From the NCBI GenBank assembly GCA_000310025.1, contig FN648327.1, positions 255,451 through 319,450 on the forward strand: a stretch of 64,000 bases of DNA, given 5' to 3'. Source of the stretch: Ectocarpus siliculosus (lineage: Eukaryota; Sar; Phaeophyceae; Ectocarpales; Ectocarpaceae). Below, piece by piece: positions 23,668 to 37,257 of this stretch. A model generated the notes under the pieces. The model was not told the DNA's origin and searched no databases. It saw only the letters and a program-made list of their open reading frames with translations. How positions within the stretch are numbered: the stretch's first letter is position 1; the number at the start of each line of letters is the position of its first letter. A program made the translations under genes and the position numbers.

Positions 23668-26600
23668 TTACAGCAGCGTGCTGATGTGCAGGCCGAAGTT
23701 GAGGATCGACAGCAGGATCGTCGGGACAAAGTGGTACCATGGGAAGTCAGTTACCCTGGCAGACGACACGGCAAGGCACGAGAGGCGGAGCAGGGAAAGG
23801 CGGGCAGCGTGATCTTGAGAGAAAGCCTGACGACGGCGGCGGGGTCGTTGTAACGCCTGGCATGCGTCCGATGTGTGGGTTGTATGGCGTGCAAGGCATA
23901 GACTTCACCCGAAATGGAGCGCCGGGACGAACTTGTATGAGCAGATACTCCAAAGAATCGAGGGACCAGAGAGATCGTTAAGAAAAGACGACACAACATT
24001 ATAACACCTAGCCTAATTTCTCAAACGAGCTACGCTCATACGTTCGGAGCTTGGACAACACTAGGCTTGCGTCTCGCAACGAGCTGCGCTCATACTTCGG
24101 GATCTTGGACAACATCACCTACCTCCAGGCGGCGCCCCCAACGGTGAGAAGCGTATACATCATAGTCCAGACCAGCATCAGCTTGACGGAAGACTCGTAC
24201 GCCTGCGAGGATGACCTGCGGGACAAGGATAATAAAAAAAAGGTCCACAAGGGGCCTCGGGTCAAATTCATTTTCGGCTTGAAGAATCCAGGAGTTGATT
24301 TATTTTGATGCTGCATCAAATTCTCTGCCCGGCGCCTTCCAGCCGCTGTACTGGTTCAGCTAACGCGAACTCAAGCTACCCCTCAAAGGTGCAATATGAC
24401 ATAATAAAAAAACAGATCCAGAAGAATCAGCACAAAAGCGAAAAGGATTGTAACCCCGAAATAAGCAGCCCCACTTATGAAAATACATACATTGAACAAC
24501 GCGCTGCGGCCCTCTCCTTTCTCCCCTGGGCTGAATCTACAACCAAGACTCGGTCTGGCCCTCCGGAAAGCGAGCAATGAGATACGAAGATGTTTAGCAA
24601 GCACATCTTCGCTGTCCCCCCGTGGCATGAGTGGATCACCTGAAACGAGACGCTAAATGACACCGCGAAACCATCAACACATACACGCCACCACATATAT
24701 CAGCACTATGCCATGTATCAACGAAAAACAGAGAATGACACGATCCATCATAACACACCTGGAGGAGGCTCCTCCGCCGGTGGGAACCCAGGGAATGGTC
24801 GTGTTCATGATCTTGTCCTTCAAAGCATACAGGTGAGAATAACTAGTGTGTCGGGGGGGGGGGGGGAGAACAACGAGGTGGGGGAAAGGTGAGCGAACCG
24901 AGTGTCAAAGCAGTTTGGCTTACGGATACAAAACCGTTGAGAACACGTCTTCGCCGAGAGACGGTTAATTTGGTTTGCGACAACTCTTTACGGGTGAACG
25001 CCGGGTCACACTTGGGGATAGCAATGACGGCCGTTTGGACAGTGGCGGCTCGAGGGGACACGGATCCGACACACAGTGAGCGCCACGGCGCGGCACAACC
25101 GGCCGTACCCCAACCGATAACATTCATCGACGGGTGCACTCTGAAGCCTCCAGCCGAATCCTGCCACTTTTCCCCGGCGATTCCGTGCACGCCACGGCCT
25201 AGCTGGCTCTCTTTTGTGCGGCTTGGCCGTGTTTCATTGTTGAGTGTTCGATTCACCCCATCAAACGAAAAAACTACATCTCCGCAGGATGAGTGCGAAT
25301 TCGTCGTTCAAATGATGACGACACGCGAAAAAATAGTCGCTATTATTCTCAGTCAATCATTTCAACATGCATGGGGTGTTGATCTCTCTCTCTCTCCACG
25401 GGGCATACCAGCTACCGCACGTGACACGAATCGTACACCCGAGACGCCGCACGTGACTATATATGACAGCGAGAACAACTCTGCATTGACGCCAGGTTGT
25501 GTTCAACGTCTGCCGTCCACCAGGGAAAGAACGCACTCCCGTCCGGTGCCGGGTCGGGAGGGAGAAAAGATCGACGCCAAAACACCAAAACAAGTTTTGA
25601 GGGAAGACTACGTCACTTCGTTCCGCCTAGTCAGCCACAAACCCCTCGTGAAAGAAGAACGCCAAGGGCAAGCGTACCCCTTCCCCCCGCCCGGTGCACG
25701 CCTTCCTCTACCCCAGGAAATAACAACGGCGGGTTGCTCACCTTTGGATGACCTTCACTCGCTGGCAGCAGAAGTCGTACGGCTGCTTCGCCCAGAAACG
25801 CATGCCGACGTACCCGAAGAGGATAGAAGGCACGGCGAAGGAGATGTTGAACCAAAGGACGGCTTCCGGCTTGAACCAGATAAGCAGCATCCCCGGCAGG
25901 GGCCCAGTGAAGATCGTCTGGTTTTGATCGCGTCAGGGGGGACGTCCGACGTCGTTGTTTTGGTTGCCTTTGTTGATGTCTTTACTTCACCTTCGAAATA
26001 CACATTCTGAAAATCTAGCCAATACCCTCTTTGGCTTTCTCGCGCGATATCATCAGCAACGTCAGTCGCGGCAATCGTTGTTTCATCGGTGGTGGGGACG
26101 AACGACACTTGTACGGCACCAAATCCACCACCAGCGAAAAAAACGCTCAGGACAAACATGAACTTGTGTCGCTGTCTCAGCTATGTAAATTTGCGCAGTG
26201 AACCCTAAATGTTCCATGATTGGGGAATGCAAGTTGGACTGAAAAAGCGGTCAGGACTTCTTACAGACAACACGGTCTTGTGAAAACTTCCAAGAAGCAA
26301 AGGGCATTTTTCGAAAAGGAAAATAGACATGTCATGCGTTCTGCATCCCTTATTAACTCTCTCACAATCGCCGTGGCCGAGTAGTAGAACATCCCGCTGA
26401 GGTAGCAAAGCTTTTGCTTCCTGGTCAGGGTGGACTGCCAGAACTCCCGGTTGGACAGGAGGGTGGTGCTTCCCATGCACCAGCGGTACTGCTGCATGAA
26501 GAAGGCCCGCGGCTCGTCGGGACACGTCCCCATCGCCATCACCTGCGGCACGTACTTCACCTGAAGGGTCCAGAGTCGTTCAGAGCGGCGGAAAAGAACA

Positions 26601-29600
26601 CGAACAAGTAAGGGGTGACCAATGAGCTTTGGTGGTGGAGGGTGTGCCTCTTTCGTCGGGTCCAGCCCGTGCCCATTCACTGTGACGCAAACCCCGATAT
26701 CTGCAGGGACGTTACCCGCAATCCATGCACCTCGAGACACCAAGGAAAGACGTACCTGGTACATGCTTTAAAACGACAGAGAAAGGCAGAAACTCTTGCC
26801 CGAGCAGGCGGTTGCTCTTGCGAAGGAACCGATCAAAGTACTGTTGTGCCCTCGAAAATCTGCTGCAAAATAGTACATGTTACTCGGGAAAGTCGAAAAT
26901 AGTTAGCAACGATTCCCTCCACCAGCCATCAGCAAACGCCGAAAATAGCCAAAGACGGGCGTTTGTCGACAAATCACATCGAACGGGTGGCATGTCCAGG
27001 GGGAAGCTCAAGAGAGCAAACCCAAGCTTTCCTACGCAGCGATGGTTTGCGCTGTGAGGTGGCCGCTATTAGTGGTTGTCATCTGTGCGATGATGAACAA
27101 GAACAGTACGGAGGACCTGCGTGCGATGACTAGGAGCGGCCAATCGTGGGATTTTGCAGCACGCCACTGATGTACAGCAGTGGTGTTGATGTTGCTCATT
27201 TTCACGTCGATGGTGTTGTTCCTGTTGTTGTCGTCGACATTCCATCGTGAACTCCATCAAACAAGTCTAATCCGAGCCCCCCCCTATGCCCGACCCCAAA
27301 GACAGCGTATTTTCCAGGATCCATTCGCAAGCCACAGACTAGCCATTCTGGTCCGGCAAAGACACCCACGTGCTGCGCGGTCTGACTACATAGCCCGACA
27401 CGCATGTTCAGGCGTCGCGCACCTTGTAGCCGAGCTGAATGCAGTTGAAGCCGGTGTGCACATCCTCCGAATACCCGATAGCCGCGGTCCCGCCGAAGGG
27501 CGCGAGCGCCTCGCGCCGGTACACGCCGCACGTGCCCACGCAGATCGACGCGTCGAACTTGTTCCGATTAACCTGAGGTCGATCGCAACAACACCGGGCA
27601 CCGTTTTGTTTCGTGGTCTCCCTCGCAGCTTCGGGATATGTAGAGGTGCTTTGGGCAGTACTATTACGCGTGTTTCCTACCTTTCACAAAAAGATGCTTT
27701 CGGCCTCGTACCCTGAGATCGGAGCTCCCGACGTCGTTCAGTGGAGTGTTGACACATGGTTAACGATAGACACAGTTCTTCCAAGCAAGGAGGGTGGAGA
27801 CGGGGGGACCGCCGATCGTCGAGGCGTGCAAGCACAGTCAAGGTATTTGTGTACGGTACCTGGTACAGCTACAACCCTCTGTTTTCTGCGCTCACCTATT
27901 GGCCGTGGTGGCGCAACACGATTATTGTAAAACATGTTCTTGCTTTCATAGCGAAGCATCGGGCGCACGTATTGAGAGAAGCCCAAACACACCAAAACAG
28001 TTAAAACCAGAAACGGCTTTACCCAATACACAACATGAACGGCCAAACCAACGGAGGTGTGATTTCCTACACCACTACACATAGCATGATTAGACAGCGA
28101 AGAGAATAGCACATACATCCATGTCCTTTACAGTCTTGCCCAAGCTCAGGCAAGCGTTGAAACAGCACACACGACCCCCGCGAAGTTCGCATATTACCTG
28201 CACCATTCGGTAGAAGAGCTCCTGCGTCACGCCCGCGCCCTTCTCGACCCACGTCTGCTCCTCGCGGTACCGGAAGAACTGCGGCGTCTGCAGGATGGCC
28301 ACGTCTCTGTCCTTGAAGTACGGCGTGGTTTCCTTCAAGAACTCGGGCCTGGGATTATTTTGAACAGTAGTTGAAGAATATCGTTTAATCATTACCGGAG
28401 GTGGGGCACAGATTCATGACATTTCCTCGCGATCGATCGATAAGAACACCGTCAAACATGAAAGAAAAAAAATCCGACAGGGAGGGAGATCGGCAAAATC
28501 AAGATCACAGTGTTCAACCGTTCCACTGGGCACAGCAGTGCCAAATAGTCATAGAATAGCCGTCGACTGTCTTCGTATGAAGTAGCCCGTAACGTTGAAT
28601 TTACACGTCAAAGCGTTTGGCATTCCTTCATCATGAAACCTGATGGCTGGGCGCGATAAGAGGTTCAAGACCGACAACCTCTGTGTCGTGCTGGCGGCAC
28701 GCGACCAACACCAACACCACCAACACAACTACAGTACACCGGCCTCGAACACCAACCGCAACATCCGACAACGGCAACGACCACGGCCACCAACACGGCG
28801 GAAGAATACCGCCACAACAACGACAGCATCAACGGCAACCACGGCAACAGCATCGACACAACCACGACTTCCCGCCAACAGGAATACTCATAAGATGGCT
28901 ACCTGGGGCAGAAGTCGGCGTCGAAGATGACCAAGACCTCGCCGGAAGTGCGAGCGAAGGCGTACCGAAGGTTGCCAGCCTTCTTCAGCTCCGGGATGTT
29001 GGTCCGCCGAATGTCTGCGGTTTCAGTTTCGAGCGTGTTTTGCGAGGCGTGCATCGTCTGTACGTTGTACGACGCGATCGCACGTATTTTTCGCGTTCGG
29101 AAGCTCGCCGCTGTCGGTCGTGTTGATGTTCTCACGCATTGGTTGCGAACACCCATCGCGTGTGCATGCATGCCACCGCCACGGACAACAGGGGTGCAGA
29201 AAACGAAAAAACACAACGACAAATGGTCCACGAGGCCAACCAAAGGATCACATCCCAAAGAACCCAATCCAAGACTCGTCGCCTCGTGCAAACGGCTTGG
29301 CGGTGTAAGACGGCTCCCGCTTGCATGACGTTCACCTGTGAACCTACTCCGGCGCAGAGCGACCCGCTCGCATTCCCACCAAGCCAACCACTCTGGTTGC
29401 TCTCGGTGAGCCTTCGTCGCGCCAAACGGGGACGCTCTTAGTAAAGAAGAACACACACACGCAAACGAACGCCCGCCTCACATTGAAACCCGTGCATCTC
29501 CGCAAGCTGGCGAACCTCCTCCTTCGCCCCGTCGTCCAGCACGTGCACGGTCACGTTGGGGTAGTCCAGGGCCCGCACGTACTTCCAGGTGTTGTCGAGC

Positions 29601-32600
29601 AGGTGGGTGGGCTCCCGGCAGACCGGCAGGAAGATGTCGACGGACGGGTAGTAGTGCTCGTGCTGCGCCTTGCGGATCCTCGCGGCGTGGTCCTCCGGGT
29701 CGAAGTCTTTGCCCCACACGGCCACCCCGAAATCTGTTTGTTGTTTCAAGCATAAATTTTTAGGTTGGCGGTATTTCGGGGGGGGGGGGGGGGGTAAGCT
29801 TTCGTGTTCATAGCTGCCCGTTGGTGGTGTGTGGTATGTTGACATGGATCACGTGAAATGTTCGATCCGTTGGCAACACATGATCGAACGTAGTAAATGG
29901 CTATCGAGCGCGTTCCACGGCGCTCGTGCTTGCTACCGCAGAAAACGTATGCTTTCGTGCTACGCTCTCATCAATATTCGGTGTTGTCCTCTCTTTGCCT
30001 CTCGACGTGTCCCCTCCCTATTCCGGACGTTTCGAGGCGGGGATCAATACCGCACGACTGCCGGGAATCGGTCCACTACTTAGGCCGGTCCACAACCAGC
30101 GGTGTCTCAAGATGAAAGGTGGCCAGTCGAGGCTGCCACCGCCCACTCAGGGAAGAGAAAACAAAGAAAACCATCGTGACGATGCTGCACAGTATATTGA
30201 ACGGGAACATGTGGCGGGTGACAAACAAATGTTCAACTCGTGGATGGATGACCATAGTCTCGTGCCCGAGAACAGTGCACGCATGCAATTTTCCGGCAGC
30301 ATCGGCCGTGCGAAACTCAACGACCAACAACAATGCGCCCGTCGCTGGACGCGGAGCTCTCTCCATGCGTTCCGTGTTTAGGCAAACTCGGACGGGGATG
30401 TAGCACCCCGACATGCATGCGTAGCGCAAAGCGTAAAGCAGTGGTTGACCGGTACGTAAGAGGGGGGGTAGTGGAAAGCATAAGGTAGCAACATCGACAG
30501 GGATAGCGTGGGACCGCTGACCCTTGACCAAACTCACAAGAGAGCAAGAGGTACCCCATGATGAAGGCCGTCGGGGCCGCAAACCAGTAGAAGAAGGGGG
30601 CCGCAAACGTGAAGAGCCACATGCCCGCCGACAGAGCGCCTACCGAAACGACGCCAGCAGTCACAAGGAAACACCTGCCGGTCTTGTGGTAGATTTCCTG
30701 TTCATTGTCAATTCAGACCACGAGAGAGAAGAGAGAGATACAGAGACAGAGCGTGCGGGAGAGACAGAGAGAGACAGACAGAGACAGAGACAGAGACAGA
30801 GACATAGGGAAACACAAAGCGAGACACAAAGCGAGACACAAAGCGAGACAGAGAGACAAAGAGACGCAGAGACGCAGAGGCAGAGAGAGAGAGAAAGAGA
30901 GAGAAAGAGAGAGAGGTGGAGGAAAGGGAGATAGACATACGGTGAGTGGCGCACGTCCCATTGCTTTCAGAGATCGTTATACATGTTTTTCTGCCCTCTA
31001 CCCAACAAATCGGCAACATGCGTGCCAACCCTCGTGTTCATGCAATGTTTTCCCGCATCACTGTCAAACAGCCAAACGACAAGCAAAAGAGAGAGAAAAG
31101 CGCAACGGAACAAACGGTTGGGGGAAGTTGCGGTGTTTTGTCGCTAGCGTCTCCGCAAGAACGAGCAGGGGCCAACCGGGGAGGCTTGCCACCACAGAAA
31201 TCTGGCAGCACGCAACTATTTTTTGGCTCACCCCAAAGTTCGTGAGGCTATGAGACATTTGGAAGGTTTACGGCTAACCCCGGTCAACTCTCGTCGAGTG
31301 GTTTACCCTCCTCAAGCGAGATACCTAGTCTGCTATTCTGCACGTCGCATGGGAAGTCTGGATTCCCCGACAGGTCCGCAGGGAGCCACATACAGGGTCC
31401 GAACGGCGGCGAGTTGAGACACGCCGCTCGTTGCCCGCGCGACCGACGGCGACAGCAGTCACTTGTGGTTTAGGTGTTTTTTGCGGCGGCGTGCTTGGAG
31501 CGGCCGCTGTGAGACACAGGCAACCCGCTCAAGAGGAAACAAGAGCATCAACCTTGGAAATCTCTTGGCCCCACGAACCACTTCCTCTCGCAAAGAACGA
31601 GTCTGCGTCGCCCCCGTGAGCGTACGTACAGACTGCCGCTGACTACGAACACATTGGAAGACGTCTGCATGCAGGCGGCGGTAGCAGCACTAGCTGCAGC
31701 AGCTCGCACGCGGCAGCGCAGCAGCAGAGGTGCGACGTCGGCTTGAAACGAACGCAACAATACCATTTGTTCTTGTGTGCTGGAGCAGCTTGTGGGAACC
31801 ATGCGGCTTCAGATTGACCTACCTTTTCTTCGTCCGAGGGAGCGCACGGCAGCACGAGCCCCTGCTCCAGCACCCCCCTGTTCTCGTCCTCTATCCCGGC
31901 CATGACGGCGCTCCTCGTGCGGGACTCCGACTCGAGCATGCGCCGCCAGAGCTTGGCCCGCCCGAACGCCTCCGTGAGGCGGTGGGACGCCCCGCTCCTG
32001 CTCCTGTACGAGGACCGCCTCCTCGTGGGATGAAGCACGCCGCTCTCCTCCGACCCTTCCCGGACGGACCTCATGCTCCATATGTGGCCAGACGAAGCTG
32101 CGGCCGACGAAGCCGCAGCCGACGTCGACCTTTCCCTGCCGGGCCGCCCTCCGTCGTCACCCCCGCCGTCCGCGGTCACGCCGCCGCCGCCGACGCCGCC
32201 GACGGTGCCATTTTCGACGTCCTTGTCGCCGTCACCCTCCCGGACCGCCGCGCTGGATGGGACTCTCGTCCCCGGTCGCACCCCCGCCGCCGAAGGCGGC
32301 ACGGCGCCGCCGTACCTGTTGCCGACGGCGCTTGCGGGAGACGGGGACACCATTGGAGGCGGCGACACCGAAGTGGGAGATTTTCGCTCGCCCTCTTTGA
32401 CCTTGCCGGCTCCGCCTCCTGGTGGAGATCGTGCGTCTCCCGCCGGTCGGGGAGAGGCCGCAGCGAGTCCACCGCCTTCGAATGGGGCGGCCGCTCCCCG
32501 AGGCACCGGCGGCGGCCACAGCGGCGTTGTCACCATCCTCCCCGCCGAGAACAACGCGGAGGGCGTGGTCGAACTGGACACTGGCTCTACGCCCTCCACG

Positions 32601-35600
32601 TCGATCTTGCTGGACTCGTCGCTAGCTTCGCCGCCGCCGCCTTCGCTCCCGCTGCCACGGGACGCCCTCCTGGCCGCTGTCACAGCCATCGCTGCCGTCG
32701 TTCCGTCGAGCGAGAAGGGGCTACCGGACCTCGAGGACGCGGCCGACAGCGAGTATTGCAGGGAACTCCCGCCGCTGCCCGCCCTCTCCAGGCTCCTTTT
32801 TACGCTCCTGCGCCGTTCTTCTTCGGGTGCCACGGCCACCGCCACCTCTGGAAGCGTCGCGCCGGTCTGCGGCCCCGCCTCCCGACGCGGCGGCGGCGAG
32901 TCCAGCAGCTGCGACAGCTGCTGCAGCTGGGCGACGAGGTATTCCTGGACCGTCGATCCCTGAGACCAGAACGCCTCCCGCTCAGCACCACCGACGCCGG
33001 GAGGGCCAGCGGGCGAAGGAGCGGCGCGGACTCCAGGGCCACCGGCGCCGCCGCCTCCTGCGGCCGAACCAGCGGCCAAGGTGGTCGTTGCCGCCGCCCC
33101 GGCGCCCCGCTCTCCCCCGGGCGACTGCAGGATTCCCCCCGGCGTTGGTGCCGAACCAAGGCGAGGGGGCGTGGTGGTTGCATTCAAAGTGACTGCCGCG
33201 GCGGCAGCGGCGGCAGCTCTCTCGTTGGGCGAAGCAGCGCCTCCAGAGTGGGACAAGGGCCGAGAGGAGCTCCCAGAAGCCTCGGTGTTGCTCGCTGTGG
33301 ATGGCGTCGATCGGAGCTGCCGATAGAGGTGCGAGGCGGGGGACTGAAGCAAGAACACGGGTGGCGCGCTGCCCGTGTGCGGGTTGTTGTCTCCTCCTCC
33401 TGCTCCTCCTCCTCCTCCTCCCCCGGCTGCTCTGTCTCCCCACCACCCCGCTTCCTGTCCCACTGCAGGGGACGACGGGATGCTGCTGACGGCCCTCGCA
33501 AGGTGCTTGAGCTGCTCGGCCACGAAGGCGTTCCTCGTGAACGTCGCCGGCGACTCTTGCTGCCCGCTGGTGCTGGCGCCGGCAGCGCCATCGCCGCTAT
33601 CGACACCGCCAACGCCCCCACCGCTGCCGCCGCCATTGCTGCCAGGCTGCACGAGAAGAAGGGGGTTGGCAGACGAAAGAGGACGGTTTACGGCAGGTTT
33701 CGAAACAACACAATGTCGTCGAGAGCTTCGAGTCACTATTGCGTAAGACAAGGGTAGAAAAGCAAAGCAGCGTGTGAAAAGAGGCAGGTGGGCCTTCAAC
33801 CTGAACGTTCGCCACTATTGGTTTATGCACACATGCGGGCTTGACAGCGACGACGGTCGTATGCGTTGTGGTGCAGGGGTTCTTCACAGGGCGCACAAAA
33901 ACATACATGTTCAAGTTCGTATATTTGTATATTTGAGTTTTTCCAGGCCCAGTATCCTACCTGCCAGGTTCTTAGGTTAACTGTACACGCTCCGGCAAAG
34001 CTGTTCAGCATAAAATTGTACAACGCACGCGCAACAAACACATCACGACGCCCCGGTTCTCCGCAGCCCATTCGTCTTGTTCCTGATCAAAATATCGTAA
34101 AGTGACACCCAGAACACAGGGCTGACAGCACAGTTCATTCAACTATGTAGCTGGAATACTTTTGTAGGACAGGGACCGAACTTTATTAGTTTGGTCCACC
34201 CGTTAGCGCCCGTGCCACTGTAGGAGTGCTTGATTGCCACCGTACTGTAGCCTGATCTGGCTAGAGATAAACAACAACGGGATATTCAGCGCCGGTTCAA
34301 CGGTAACCGAACAAGGAAACGCCTTCCGAATCTTTCAAAACTGGATCTGTTTTGTGGCTTTGTGGCTGCATAGTGTACACTACATAGTGTAGGCGTTTTA
34401 CAACCATCCAGTCGGTGCTCTGCAGGTGTTGGGGGCAGTACATATATGTATTGCAATTCTCCAAGGTACACGGTATGTTATCGTACGTAGTGTCACAGCA
34501 GCAGTAGAGATAGGCCCCGAAAAAAACAAGGAGAGAAACATTTCGTTACAGGGCGCTATTCTTTGTTACCCGGCCAATCAAGGCCAATCGGTGAATGTAA
34601 TAACGTAATAACCCGCTGAGAAAGCCCCCCCTTTTCTTTTTTTTTTCTTAATATGACACAACGAATCCATCTCTATCATAGAAAAGAGTCTGAGACAGAT
34701 TAGCAATGAATTCATAGCGCCAGAAAGTACCTGTGTCTACGGTTTCCCAGACAGCATATAGGGACATCTCCCCTGCGGGTAACAGGCTCAACAAGACAGT
34801 TTGGTAGCTGTCTTGCGTGTTTCATATATGTTATGTTGGGAAGGTGCAGACGAAATGTGTTAGGTACTGGTCGGGCGTTTTGTGTGTGGCACCCTTTTAG
34901 TCGTAGGGCATGCAATCTCCCTCAGTTTTCAAACGTATTTTCAATGTGGACGCGTATGTATGTACCCCTTTGAAATACAACTAACTTCGTTCCTGCTGTT
35001 GAGAACGGTCACCGTGCGGGGTTTCGAAACCCTCCAGTGAACCGTTTTCTTTTTTCCAAAATGCATACACTCCACAAAACGGATGCCAGCGCTGACTTGC
35101 CGGATGGTCTAATTTTACCGATTACGGTCGAACAGCGGGCGGTGAAATACGAAAAATCAGGCGGAAATATGGGTTTTCCGGCCAATCACCTAGCCGAAGC
35201 CCACCCCTGACCTTTACCTAACACACACGCGATGACCTCTACCGCAGATCGCCCCTTCGTCTCACACGAGCAGCTGCAGTGTGCACTCTTCTTATTGCTT
35301 GTTGCTGCTGCTGCTGAAGTTGTACTCCAATACGTCATCACCACCACCGTGCTCATCCAATCTCCCGATGAAACTTCCCGGCAATTTCTTGCCTACCGCG
35401 CCACTGCTGTACGATTCAATCCCACGCCACAAACCCCAGATTTCCTTCGTTCAATCTTACACGTGACTCGCACCCTGTGTGGGAAAATCCTCCGGACTCG
35501 ATTTGCCGGACTCCGCGCAACCGCGTGTTGTTTTATTAGGAAAAATGAATGCACACACAGAGAGTTGTACCCGTACCCCCATACGGAACCCCTGCAAACA

Positions 35601-37257
35601 TCTATTTTCGTTCTTCGTTTTGGGGCGCCCCGTGCTAGATCTAGACATGGACACGGTTTGGACGCTCTACCATCATCTGCATGTCGTCGCTGTGCGCTCC
35701 ATCTACGGTACCAACAAAATTCCCTTCTCTCACTGTTTTTAGCATCGGGCGCATGTAGCAAGCAGCTGCTTGTAGATCGGAGCGTAGATCTCTTCCTCGG
35801 GTTTGTTCCGCCGATCTCTTCGTACTTCGGGTGCTTCTTCGATTTTGCCTCTTCCACATGAGTTACAGCGTAGATGTTGTACACTCTACCCGATGAGCAA
35901 ACACTACTCCTCTACCCCCACCGGTGGTGTGAAATTCCCAGACTGATCCCTCCCCCGTGACCCGTGTGTGATGCGAATGGGACGCTCGGTTGGCCAAGAA
36001 TTAGTCTACAGTCTACTGCTGCTGCTGTGCTCGATGTGCGTCCCGTGACAGATATTCCCTTCGGCAGGCGGACGAACCTCCTCCCCGCCCCCAGATATTT
36101 GTCGAAATTCGTTCTTGCACACCATACAATAGACTACAGCAGTTCGGAGTTCGGAGTACATGTCGAAAGCCGAGCTGGATGCTCTGGCCGAGGCGAGTCT
36201 CGGCTGTCGTGCTGTCGTTACCTGGAATAACGGGACAGTTTCTGATACTCGGATGCTGGGAGAGGGCCGGCCAGCCACGGCCGTGGATGTTGCACGCGCT
36301 GCGCATCTTGACAACACTCACATGAGCAGCAAACAAAGCGTATTACTTTGTGTGTCTTTTACTTTGCCAGCGGCACATCTCGGTCATCATCTTTTAATCT
36401 ACATGCATACACCTGTTCGTTCACACTGCGGCTTCCTGCTGTGCAAAAATCTGCACCGAGATTGCCCATTTATCGATTTTATCATGTCCGCCACGACGTT
36501 CGCTAAGGTATGTTCCATCCCCAATGTTTTCTTCGTGCGCGTTTGGATCGCTGCTTGGATCCAAAGCTCATGCTGGGTCCCTGTAAAGCCGCAAAGCATG
36601 TGTATGTGCTTGGTTGGGTAGGACACACACACCCGCATGGCCGGCGAATGGGAACAATGGTCGTGGGGCTTTAAAAGAAAGATGTGACAAGAGTGTGTGA
36701 GAGAACTTGAGAGACTGCATATTGGTATGTTCGTAGCACAGTATCTACATGTAGGACAGCCAATATTGCGAGGTCTGGGGTAAGTCTAGACTATACCCAG
36801 CAGCTGCAGTCGCAAGTGTAAAAAATGTGCGGACTCCACCCGTGTTGAGAAACACGCGCAATGTCCATCAAACCACCACAGGGCAAATGCGTGAAGCAAG
36901 CAATATACTACAGAAAGATGAAGTTTTGCCGCATCCTCGGCCATGGTGATGATTTTCAGTCTTGTCTAAATACATCCTCTGCACCATACTCACCTCTCCG
37001 GGATGGGGGGGTTCCTCGCGTGGGAGTCCTACCGCGGGAACCGGCACCCCTCTTTCTCGAGCTTCCTCGGACTCGTCTTCCCCGAGCGGCGTCACACGGC
37101 GCCTTGCTTGCCTCTCCCGACCAAGGCTGTGCGATTTGATGCGGAGCTTGTCGCTGTTGCGGCGGCCGGTAGTTGCCCTTGCCTCCGCTACCTCGCCGTC
37201 ACTACCGAGCGGCACCACGCGCCGGTTAGCTTGATCCTGGGTCTTCCGCTCTGCCAT
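23668..37257 (-). CDS. Cellulose synthase, family GT2 (BcsA-like), twelve-exon model
   Basis: Exons on the minus strand: 37257-36994, 33646-31823, 30697-30538, 29733-29482, 29014-28903, 28348-28198, 27572-27423, 26560-26366, 25917-25742, 24842-24759, 24215-24123 and 23755-23668 (TAA). All borders are GT-AG and every junction keeps phase, giving about 1182 residues. A long low-complexity N-terminal region (1-696) is followed by two membrane segments (about 705-749). The catalytic GT2 core has all four signatures: VHVLDDG (D about 816-817), FDADF (865-867), GYSEDVHTG (D about 958) and QQYRW (994-998). Several C-terminal membrane helices follow, ending ...LHISTLL. The enzyme would polymerise UDP-glucose into beta-1,4-glucan at the plasma membrane. 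KAGNL and GTCGVYRR resemble bacterial BcsA, but no PilZ domain is present. A cellulose-synthase-like protein making another beta-glucan is possible. Exon 1 is joined across 3.3 kb on phase alone and is the least certain. Confidence 0.85.
28700..28880 (+). repeat. AAC/ACC-rich low-complexity stretch in intron 4 of the cellulose synthase gene
   Basis: Irregular CAACAC, CACCAA and CGGCAA units. Frames across it are Thr/Asn-rich and have no coding support. Confidence 0.6.
30721..30917 (+). repeat. GAGACA/GACAGA-type microsatellite in intron 2 of the cellulose synthase gene
   Basis: About 200 bp almost purely purine on the plus strand, built from GAGA, GAGACA and AGCGAGACACAA units. On the coding (minus) strand it is a pyrimidine tract that ends about 24 bp upstream of the acceptor at 30698. 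Confidence 0.9.
31823..33646 (-). other. Exon 2 of the cellulose synthase: 608-codon low-complexity extension
   Basis: This GC-rich exon is open over all 608 codons, from acceptor TCGTGCAG/CCTGGC to donor GAAAAG/GTAGGT. It encodes Ser/Gly/Ala/Pro-rich sequence with ordered-looking islands ([37 protein letters not shown], and a basic stretch [20 protein letters not shown] near its end). It is predicted to be a largely disordered cytosolic region. The opposite strand is also open for 675 codons, which is a mirror effect of high GC. The exon joins in phase to [10 protein letters not shown], the start of the membrane part. Confidence 0.7.
33790..36860. other. Intron or intergenic stretch, no recognised gene
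   Basis: In the twelve-exon model this is intron 1 of the cellulose synthase gene. The 20-mer CAACGAATCCATCTCTATCA near 34661 recurs near 13959, both preceded by a T-rich run, suggesting a dispersed element. No protein domain was recognised. Confidence 0.35.
36994..37257 (-). other. Candidate first exon of the cellulose synthase
   Basis: ATG 37257 opens 88 codons ending at donor GGAGAG/GTGAGT. It contains a near-duplicate: [16 protein letters not shown] and, about 35 residues later, [16 protein letters not shown]. Phase 0 matches exon 2. It could instead be the first exon of a separate gene lying in the 34-37 kb interval. Confidence 0.4.

Noticed and set aside
24889-26010. 373-codon plus-strand frame
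   Set aside because: It runs antisense through cellulose synthase introns and exon 9, with no domain. The minus-strand exon has matched splice phase.
31730-33757. 675-codon open frame on the plus strand
   Set aside because: It mirrors the cellulose synthase exon 2 on the minus strand. It is Arg/Pro-rich, has no domain, and its openness follows from high GC. The minus frame has matching splice sites and phase.
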